A DNA stretch of 7,403 nucleotides from JAFLCA01 sp041907145. Lineage in GTDB: Bacteria > Bdellovibrionota_C > UBA2361 > JAFLCA01. The notes below the pieces were generated by a model, which was not told the origin of the DNA, ran no database searches, and was given only the letters and a program-made list of their open reading frames with translations. A program made the position numbers and the translations under genes. The stretch spans positions 1 through 7,403 of the forward strand of contig JAYRHW010000190.1 of assembly GCA_041907145.1 (NCBI GenBank), written 5' to 3'. Shown here piece by piece: positions 1 to 5,179 of this stretch; within the stretch, counting starts at the first letter, position 1; the number at the start of each line of letters is the position of its first letter.

Positions 1-134
1 GTAATTCGAAGGCCAGCATTTTCATCGGTCTTCAATCGGAGGCCGCTGAGATCGTCTTTTGCCTCTCCGAGTCTTGCGCTTGGATCGAGACTGCTGGCTA
101 TCCCCTCGATGACGGATCGCAGAGCTTGCAACAC
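1..134 (-). CDS. Unidentified protein, N-terminal fragment (runs off window edge)
   Basis: An open frame on the minus strand starts at a GTG codon (134-132) and runs 44 codons without a stop to the window edge. It begins MLQALRSVIEGIASSLDPSA. The start is chosen because a clear Shine-Dalgarno (GAGGAG, the last two sense codons of the upstream phosphatase gene) sits 7 bases before it, and because only 4 bases separate it from the phosphatase stop, a typical operon spacing. A TTG directly follows the GTG and is an alternative start. The fragment is mostly polar, with a predicted amphipathic helix at residues 1-16, and shows no signal peptide and no motif I recognise. As third gene of the leftward operon it probably works with the 2H-phosphoesterase and the phosphatase, but its function cannot be named from this much sequence. 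Confidence 0.65.
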   Translation of the reverse strand, partial: MLQALRSVIEGIASSLDPSARLGEAKDDLSGLRLKTDENAGLRI

Positions 135-138
135 TTTA

Positions 139-1032
139 CTACTCCTCTGTCAGCTGAAACTGCTGCCTCACAAAATTAAAATGTTCTGGCCGTGACAGTA
201 TGTATCGCTCCGCAAGGCACCACTGCCGCTTTAGCGAACCTGCTTCAAAATCATCGACAGCGAAGGCGGTCTTAACTTGACCGGTATGAGCGTCTTGCAG
301 TCTCACCCCAAGCAGCTGGGCTAGCGCCAAAGCGCCGGCAAAGTCCCACAACGCATAATCTGAGATAGTGCCGGCAAATGCTCCCTTTCCCACATACAAA
401 ATATCGGCCACCGCACAGCCTTGCACCCTTACTGCCGGCCCCCGCTCATCGGTGCGGATTAACTTAGCCAGATTATCGGGCGCTGTAATCATAGAGTGTG
501 AACCAAGCGTTGGTGTCCTCGACTGAACCATTGACTCCTCGCCACAAGCCAGATCCTTTAGAATCACGGCACCGTTGCGGCTGTAGTACAGCTCACCAAG
601 CGCAGGGAACAATACGGCCCCGCCGACGCAGACATGCCCCTGCGGCGTTCTCTGCAACAACCCCACTGAGGGCGCAAACAACGGTGAGCCATTGATAAAA
701 TTCTGCGTGCCGTCGATCCCGTCGATGGCCCATACGAACTCATGCTCCAAAATCTCGGCGTAACGGTCTTGATAGTTGTGAACGGTCTCCTCGCCGACTA
801 CGAAGGAACCAGGAATTGCGGTCAAACAGACTGGCGTAAGCTGATTCTCAACCCAGGGATCGGTGTCCGTGACCGTGCTCCCGTCTCCCTTGCTGCTGAC
901 ACCAGTCGGACTGCGGAAATCATTCACAATGCGAGCTTGCAGCGATTCGAGATGCGCTGCGACAGTCACTATCGCCTGGTCTATATCCACTCTCTGCTCC
1001 GCAGTTAATCCTCGCGGTGAAACCTGCATCAT
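139..1032 (-). CDS. Inositol monophosphatase-family Mg2+-dependent phosphatase
   Basis: A 297-residue phosphomonoesterase of the inositol monophosphatase/CysQ/HisN fold, slightly longer than the usual 250-280. The motifs appear in order. Residues 48-58 match the K-x-D-x-S-x-V-T-x-x-D segment (K48, D50, S52, D56, D58). The metal-binding GEE is at 80-82. The signature WAIDGIDGTQNF is at 101-112, giving D104, D107 and T109, with Gly105 where most members have Pro. A second signature, ALWDFAGALALAQLLG, runs from about 227 with D230 as third metal ligand. All catalytic residues are present, so an active enzyme is expected in the cytoplasm; no signal peptide is visible. The substrate cannot be told from the sequence: inositol phosphates, 3'-phosphoadenosine 5'-phosphate, histidinol phosphate and sugar phosphates are all known in the family. 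The start ATG (1032-1030) overlaps the stop of the upstream 2H-phosphoesterase gene as ATGA; its own ribosome binding site is weak, which fits translational coupling. A second ATG follows directly. Confidence 0.9.
   Translation of the reverse strand: MMQVSPRGLTAEQRVDIDQAIVTVAAHLESLQARIVNDFRSPTGVSSKGDGSTVTDTDPWVENQLTPVCLTAIPGSFVVGEETVHNYQDRYAEILEHEFVWAIDGIDGTQNFINGSPLFAPSVGLLQRTPQGHVCVGGAVLFPALGELYYSRNGAVILKDLACGEESMVQSRTPTLGSHSMITAPDNLAKLIRTDERGPAVRVQGCAVADILYVGKGAFAGTISDYALWDFAGALALAQLLGVRLQDAHTGQVKTAFAVDDFEAGSLKRQWCLAERYILSRPEHFNFVRQQFQLTEE
142..147 (-). promoter_or_regulatory. Ribosome binding site deciding a GTG start
   Basis: On the minus strand this reads GAGGAG, followed by TAGTAAA and then GTG at 134-132. 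The match to the anti-Shine-Dalgarno sequence and the 7-base spacing support a third gene in the leftward operon. The site lies inside the end of the phosphatase gene, so the two genes are likely translationally coupled. Confidence 0.6.
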
Positions 1033-1616
1033 ACTTGGCCGCCCGGTACATTAATTCGAGGATAACTAACATCAACCAACTGGAATCGAGACAGAGAGAC
1101 GGGCAGGCCCATATCGAAAGTTCTCATTACATCCCACAACACTGCCAACTGTTCGGGCCGAACGTCCCGCGCAACAGTGCAGTGCGGCACCCAGCGTCCA
1201 GGTGCATACATTATATCGGGCGTCTCGGGGCTCGAATTCACTAACAGCTCATGAACGTCTCTATGAAGCGCTTCTAGTCCCGCATGCGATGGAATTCCCA
1301 GCCAGTAAAACGAGCCATTGCCGAATACACCAACGTGAGAAAAATGAAATGTGTAAGGCAAATGCGTGCTGTGAGGCCCTAGCCCCTCGAGAAATTCAGA
1401 CTCACGCAGCAGCTCAACTCCACCGAGTGAAATATGCGGCGGCTCGCCATCGTCAATCGGCGTGCGAATTCCGACTGCCGAGAGCCGCACCCAAAGATCT
1501 TGCACGCGCGCTGCCGTATCGGGATCGAGCACAGCGAGAACGAATTTTGCGCGCACCTGCTGCGGATCGAGCTGCCGAGCTTCGTGTTGAGCTTCAGGAT
1601 GGGAACTTTGATGCAC
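1029..1616 (-). CDS. 2H-phosphoesterase (LigT / 2'-5' RNA ligase-like)
   Basis: A 195-residue protein with the two His-x-Ser/Thr motifs that define the 2H-phosphoesterase superfamily: HISL at 61-64 (H61, S63) and HCTV at 145-148 (H145, T147), both preceded by Pro as is common. The hydrophobic strand RAKFVLAVLDPD at 22-33 is the usual first strand. Length and spacing fit the LigT/YjcG-like 2'-5' RNA ligase group. Known members open 2',3'-cyclic phosphates, 2'-5' bonds or ADP-ribose 1'',2''-cyclic phosphate. Which applies here is not visible. The start is GTG at 1616-1614: an in-frame stop lies two codons upstream and there is no ATG before the first motif. It has only a poor Shine-Dalgarno, and residues 1-20 are polar and dispensable-looking, so a start at V21 is possible. 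It is the first gene of the leftward operon and its TGA overlaps the ATG of the phosphatase gene. Confidence 0.87.
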   Translation of the reverse strand: MHQSSHPEAQHEARQLDPQQVRAKFVLAVLDPDTAARVQDLWVRLSAVGIRTPIDDGEPPHISLGGVELLRESEFLEGLGPHSTHLPYTFHFSHVGVFGNGSFYWLGIPSHAGLEALHRDVHELLVNSSPETPDIMYAPGRWVPHCTVARDVRPEQLAVLWDVMRTFDMGLPVSLSRFQLVDVSYPRINVPGGQV

Positions 1617-2193
1617 GAATCAAATCCACGGTTGTAGGTTTCCAAGTCGATTATCACCCTAAGGACAGCAACGATCATAGTCAAGCTGCATGAACGCCAC
1701 GCAGACACGTCCGCCTCTCGGAACTATCTGACAGCACGGCGAGATCCTCTCTTTGTTAGGAAAGCATAAGGAATTCATGCAAAGGGTGTTCACTATCAAT
1801 CGCCAAAGGCACGTTCCCTCATGGATTTACGAACGGAACCGCCGATTCATTTGCAACCCGTTAGAAGTTTGCAAGATGCGATGAGACCCCACGTCTAGAG
1901 CCAAGGCTCGATTTATACTCTGCGCAACGGTTCGTCGTGCGATGACACCAGTCCAAAAATTGCTGCGTCGAGTAGAAAGAACATTCGCTGCTTCTCGCTC
2001 CGCCATACTTTCTTGTTGAGGCGGGCCGAGAGGCAGACGGCAGAATTTAGGTTTTATGCAGCGGTTTATTACGCTCCAGACATTCTCCCTTCAGGTGATT
2101 TGGGAACTCTGACGCCAGGACGGCTCTGCCTATGAGCAGGAGCCCTGCTGGCGTCGGATTCCACAAACCACACTCGTTAGGAGATACGTCATC
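1617..2193. other. Divergent intergenic region, 577 bases
   Basis: This separates the leftward 2H-phosphoesterase operon from the rightward cluster and must carry both start signals if each has its own promoter. I see no convincing -35/-10 pair on either strand. TATACT at 1914-1919 resembles a -10 box but has no good -35 partner. Just upstream of it is a perfect 12-base dyad, GAGCC-AA-GGCTC (1898-1909), a possible operator half-site pair. A larger hairpin lies at 2111-2155. A 35-codon frame at 1777-1884 (MQRVFTINRQRH...) has AAGGA only 4 bases before its ATG and is not claimed as a gene. Alternative-frame open stretches on both strands at 1617-1708 look like continuations of shadow frames of the 2H-phosphoesterase gene. 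Confidence 0.6.
2111..2155. promoter_or_regulatory. Strong imperfect hairpin in the leader of the rightward cluster
   Basis: The outer arms GACGCCAG (2111-2118) and CTGGCGTC (2148-2155) are perfect 8-base complements. After a 3x3 internal loop, GGCTC (2122-2126) pairs with GAGCC (2140-2144). TGC (2127-2129) then pairs with GCA (2136-2138) across one bulged G (2139), closing a 6-base CTATGA loop. That is 16 pairs in 45 bases, mostly GC. No T-run follows (GGATTCCACAAACC), so it is not a standard intrinsic terminator. It ends 38 bases before the first ATG and 22 bases before the Shine-Dalgarno, so it could be an mRNA-stabilising or attenuating leader element, or a protein-binding dyad. Its function is inference; the pairing is seen directly. 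Confidence 0.55.
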
Positions 2194-2979
2194 ATGAGTC
2201 CCGTTTATGAATTCAAGAAGCATGCGGGGCTGGTTCTTGATCAACTCAGCCTCCAGGTCCTGCAGTGGCGCCCAGCGCTACAGCAGCGGCTCAACGCCCG
2301 CGTTCATCTCGCAGTTGAAGGTGCTTTCAAGTGCAAGCTCTTCCGAGGGCCGGTAGAGTCCCGCAACCCTGAAATGAAGGGTCAGCGGGTAATCGAAATC
2401 GACTACTCATGCCGAATTCCCGATCATTTGTCGCCTCAGGCGCCAGAGGTCATCCAGGCAGTCGAGGAAGTCATGGCGGTCAAACATCGAGGCAACGCCA
2501 GCGCCAACGGCTGGAAGCAACCCGCGCAGCAGGCCTTCTTCATGGGCTACACCCAAGTCGAAGGGGTCGCTGAGCGGGTAGAGATCGATCTTTGCCTACA
2601 GCGAGTCGGCGAGACCTGCGAACTCAGTGACTACTGGGATTTGCTGTTCCGAAAGGCCGAGCTCGATGTGATGCGCAAAGAACGTGATCTGGCGGAAGAC
2701 CGTGGTCCCGAGACCTACGCCCGAGTCAAAAATGACCAAAACGAAGGCGCGAAGTTCCGCCTCCTTCTGGCCATCGCCTCGGGTCGTATCAGTCCGGTGC
2801 CTCCGCAGATCGAGGGCTACGTTGACAAGTGGTGGGAGTGGGCAACCCTCCTTCCCCCTACCAACCAGGCCCCCAACTGGGTTCAGCAAGGTTGGCGCGC
2901 GGCTCAAGACTTGAAAAAGGGCGCACAACCTTCGGAGGGACCCGGCGATTCTCGCCCCGCAGAAGCTTCACCCGCATAG
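2194..2979 (+). CDS. Hypothetical protein, family not recognised
   Basis: A 261-residue protein I do not recognise. The start is well supported: TAGGAGA (2178-2184) lies 9 bases before the ATG. It has no signal peptide and no membrane segment. Residues 1-45 are largely helical in character; 60-75 (GQRVIEIDYSCRI) and 123-138 look like beta strands; 150-190 is a charged helical stretch (RKAELDVMRKERDLAEDR). Residues 209-235 are Trp-rich (W213, W214, W216, W229, W234), and the last 20 residues are Pro/Ser/Ala-rich and probably disordered. No clustered His/Asp/Cys arrangement suggests an enzyme class. It is the first gene of the rightward cluster, preceded by a strong hairpin, and its stop overlaps the ribosome binding site of a possible leader peptide. 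Its position suggests a partner, regulator or structural component of the PRTase-HAD/nucleoside hydrolase pair, but no function can be assigned. Confidence 0.8.
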   Translation: MSPVYEFKKHAGLVLDQLSLQVLQWRPALQQRLNARVHLAVEGAFKCKLFRGPVESRNPEMKGQRVIEIDYSCRIPDHLSPQAPEVIQAVEEVMAVKHRGNASANGWKQPAQQAFFMGYTQVEGVAERVEIDLCLQRVGETCELSDYWDLLFRKAELDVMRKERDLAEDRGPETYARVKNDQNEGAKFRLLLAIASGRISPVPPQIEGYVDKWWEWATLLPPTNQAPNWVQQGWRAAQDLKKGAQPSEGPGDSRPAEASPA

Positions 2980-2994
2980 GGAGGAGAACCTGCG

Positions 2995-3057
2995 ATGCGA
3001 CAACGATGTTCACGACAAGTGGTGATACCTCGCTTCCTTCCCACACCAGGGACATGA
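2995..3057 (+). CDS. Possible 20-residue leader peptide or uORF
   Basis: A very strong Shine-Dalgarno, AGGGAGGAG (2978-2986), begins within the stop of the preceding gene. It is followed 8 bases later by ATG and a 20-codon frame that is basic (Arg at 2, 4, 7 and 13) and ends in TGA at 3055-3057. A second ATG overlaps this stop (3054-3056, ATGA) and opens another frame to 3182 that overlaps the PRTase-HAD gene out of frame. The large PRTase-HAD gene has no comparable ribosome binding site at its ATG, so translation may be delivered by this leader and re-initiation. Alternatively, the true N-terminus of the large protein begins here and a sequencing or natural frameshift splits it. The initiation signal is seen; the role is inference. 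Confidence 0.3.
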   Translation: MRQRCSRQVVIPRFLPTPGT

Positions 3058-3109
3058 GAGCCAGAGACACCTCGTCACCAAGGTTAGGCATACCTGCCGT
3101 CCGTCTCTC

Positions 3110-5179
3110 ATGCATTTCAAGCTTTACCGTACTGGGGAGAACCACGTGCTGCATCCAGATTTTGAGCATACTCGGAACCTAGCTGCCGACGGGCTTCAGC
3201 CGTTGCAAGTCGATGTCCAGGGACATGTCATATCCCCCAGCGATCGCGGCAGAGAGTCGGATGTTTCGCACGCGAATTTTTCCGACGGGCGATTGCCTGC
3301 GCAAACTTCAATCATTCATCAATCAATCTCTCCAGGTGAAACCAAAACCGTGAGAGTCGACCAGTCGCATGACTTTGTTTTCGTGGCGCGACAGGATAAG
3401 GAACTCGTTGTTCGCGAGTTGAGCGCTCGAATAGCCAACCATCATCGTCTACCCGAGGGGTCAGTTCGCGAGGCTGTCGCCGTCGCCTACGAGGAGTTTT
3501 CCGAACTAGTACTCCTTGAGTTGGCACGCGCGCTGCGCGATCCTCTCGCACACCGAGATTCACCAGACTCACTCGGTAAAATCGAGGTTCATGTCATCGA
3601 GGGGGAGCCCCTCATTCAGGGCGTACGCGAACTAGCACAGGGGCTACCCGTTATCAGCCTCGATCCTCTCATGCAGGACAACGTACATGAACTCGCCGTA
3701 TCACGCCTATTTTATGTAGGCGGAACCCGGGCGATTGGGCTGACTCATCGTCCAGGATCGGAACCCCTGGAAATTCAGTGCGATCGACTGCGCGCACGTC
3801 TCGCAGGGCAACCCGTTATGATAACGGATGACGACTTGTATACCGGCGGAACTCTGCGCGATGTATTACAGATGCTTGACTTTCCGGTTCAAGGAGCTAT
3901 ACCGCAGATTCAGACGGGGCATCCGGAGTTCATCAAGTCTCTTGGTATGAGTATCTCACCGGTGGTTCTGTATGAAATTCACGATCGCAAGAAGTTCGAT
4001 ATCGGCGACGTGCGCGACTTTCTCCTAGGCGTCAGCGGCCTCGTAGTCGAACTTCCCAGCGGCCAACATGGCCGGCTGCCATATATGCTGCCGTTTGTTA
4101 GCCCAGCTGCTCGTGCCAGCGTTCATTTGGACAATGAGCTTGAATTCTCTAAGCGGATACTTGACTTGAACGCGCGCTTCTATACCGATGTCGAGCGTCG
4201 ACTGGGCATCACGCTGCGTGTGCGGGACTTGGATCCCTCCGTCCATGCGCCCCTCGACGAACTTTTCGGCTACCTGGAGAACGCTCCCATCCGTTCCGTG
4301 ATTGAGAATGTATCAAATAGAGTCCAGCCGCTCTGGGAGTCAGTTCGGCGCATCGGAGCCATGCAATCAAGGCTGGCGAATCTTCAATTACCCCAGCGCT
4401 GCGTGTTGCTGGACGTCAACGGAACCCTGATTCCCGACAATCTAACTTCGGCGGCAGAATTTGAAACGCGGCAGCTCCAAGCGCTGCAGCAAGAGGTGGC
4501 TCGATTATCGGCCGCCGGAATTTCGGTGGGCCTGTGCTCAGACAGCCCTCTGCCGCAGCTTCAGGCTCTGGCACAACAGCTTCAGCTCAGTGGTCCAATC
4601 CTCGCAGAAAATGGCAATCTCATTTCCTTTCAGGGTCGGACAGAAGTTATCCGCACTCTGCCGGGGCATGATCAACTTGTGGAGCTGATTCGAAGCTACG
4701 CCGGAGATTCCCTCGTTGAAGTGGCGCCAGCGGTCTCTCCAGAATTCGGCGGCAGCCAGCCACGTTTCAACGCCAAAGAGTGGGCTTTCGGGGCAGATCG
4801 ACAGGCTTCAATTTCAGTCTTCGGTCCACACGACTTCATAGATTTCCTGGGCAAGTCCCTCTCGCGATTTGATGGCTACACCATCGATTGCTCGCCTGAG
4901 CATAATTTTCTTGGCATTCACGTGGGATCTGATTTTCGCCGTAATAAGGGGGAAACGCTGCGGACTCTCGCCAGCTTCGGATATTCGCTCCTCATGGTCG
5001 GAAATTCTGCGTCGGATTGGGTTTCCCCAGAAAGCGGAGTACAATGTGCGTTTGTGGGTAACGCCAGGATCCCTGATGAGGCACGGCAAGCTGCTGTCTA
5101 TGTAGCAAAAGTACCCTGCCTTGCCGGCACCATCGAGATCCTCTCCAATGTACAAACAGAGCCCCCAGAAGGAATGTAG
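3110..5179 (+). CDS. Phosphoribosyltransferase-HAD hydrolase fusion protein
   Basis: A 689-residue two-domain protein. The N-terminal half contains a type I PRTase PRPP-binding motif at 236-249 (VMITDDDLYTGGTL: hydrophobic strand, acidic residues 240-242, then T-G-G-T), with upstream strands at about 157-210. Residues 260-425 are not recognised. The C-terminal domain (about 430-680) is a HAD hydrolase. Motif I is LLDVNGTL with nucleophile D435; motif II is around S477; a Cof-type ENGN lies at 500-503; motif III is K613 in NKGETL; motif IV is GNSASD (631-636). The ENG motif and the roughly 135-residue insertion suggest a C2 cap, as in Cof/sucrose-phosphatase relatives. Asn replaces Asp at motif I +2 (N437) and at the first acidic position of motif IV (N632). 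No signal peptide is seen. ATG 3110 is the first start after the in-frame stop at 3023-3025 but has no Shine-Dalgarno; GTG 3146 has one. The nucleoside hydrolase gene follows directly in the same frame. A likely role is transfer and dephosphorylation of a phosphoribosyl metabolite; the substrate is unknown. Confidence 0.8.
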   Translation: MHFKLYRTGENHVLHPDFEHTRNLAADGLQPLQVDVQGHVISPSDRGRESDVSHANFSDGRLPAQTSIIHQSISPGETKTVRVDQSHDFVFVARQDKELVVRELSARIANHHRLPEGSVREAVAVAYEEFSELVLLELARALRDPLAHRDSPDSLGKIEVHVIEGEPLIQGVRELAQGLPVISLDPLMQDNVHELAVSRLFYVGGTRAIGLTHRPGSEPLEIQCDRLRARLAGQPVMITDDDLYTGGTLRDVLQMLDFPVQGAIPQIQTGHPEFIKSLGMSISPVVLYEIHDRKKFDIGDVRDFLLGVSGLVVELPSGQHGRLPYMLPFVSPAARASVHLDNELEFSKRILDLNARFYTDVERRLGITLRVRDLDPSVHAPLDELFGYLENAPIRSVIENVSNRVQPLWESVRRIGAMQSRLANLQLPQRCVLLDVNGTLIPDNLTSAAEFETRQLQALQQEVARLSAAGISVGLCSDSPLPQLQALAQQLQLSGPILAENGNLISFQGRTEVIRTLPGHDQLVELIRSYAGDSLVEVAPAVSPEFGGSQPRFNAKEWAFGADRQASISVFGPHDFIDFLGKSLSRFDGYTIDCSPEHNFLGIHVGSDFRRNKGETLRTLASFGYSLLMVGNSASDWVSPESGVQCAFVGNARIPDEARQAAVYVAKVPCLAGTIEILSNVQTEPPEGM
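3134..3139 (+). promoter_or_regulatory. Candidate ribosome binding site for an alternative GTG start
   Basis: GGGGAG followed by a 6-base spacer and GTG at 3146-3148, in frame with the PRTase-HAD gene. Starting here would drop the first 12 residues. The ATG at 3110 is preceded by a pyrimidine-rich CCGTCCGTCTCTC with no Shine-Dalgarno, so this alternative deserves weight. Confidence 0.35.
5169..5173 (+). promoter_or_regulatory. Ribosome binding site deciding a TTG start
   Basis: AAGGA, inside the last codons of the PRTase-HAD gene, lies 6 bases before TTG at 5180-5182. It supports independent initiation of the nucleoside hydrolase at the non-ATG codon directly after the TAG stop. The nearby ATG at 5174-5176 is not usable because it is the last sense codon before that same in-frame TAG. 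Confidence 0.6.

Noticed and set aside
1202..1708. Plus-strand 163-codon and minus-strand 109-codon frames over the start of the 2H-phosphoesterase gene
   Set aside because: They overlap the motif-bearing 2H frame, which has clear HxS/HxT motifs, show no motifs themselves, and lack convincing ribosome binding sites.
1777..1884. 35-codon plus-strand frame in the divergent intergenic region
   Set aside because: The possible AAGGA is only 4 bases from the ATG, the peptide has no recognisable features, and frames of this length arise by chance.
1914..1919. TATACT as a -10 promoter box
   Set aside because: No -35-like hexamer lies 16-18 bases upstream on the plus strand, so it is not supported as a promoter.
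2829..3182. Plus-strand 117-codon frame spanning the junction of the 261-residue gene and the PRTase-HAD gene
   Set aside because: It overlaps both well-supported genes out of frame and is Arg/Thr/Pro-rich in the way shadow frames are; only its last part, after the ATGA at 3054, is mentioned under the leader peptide.
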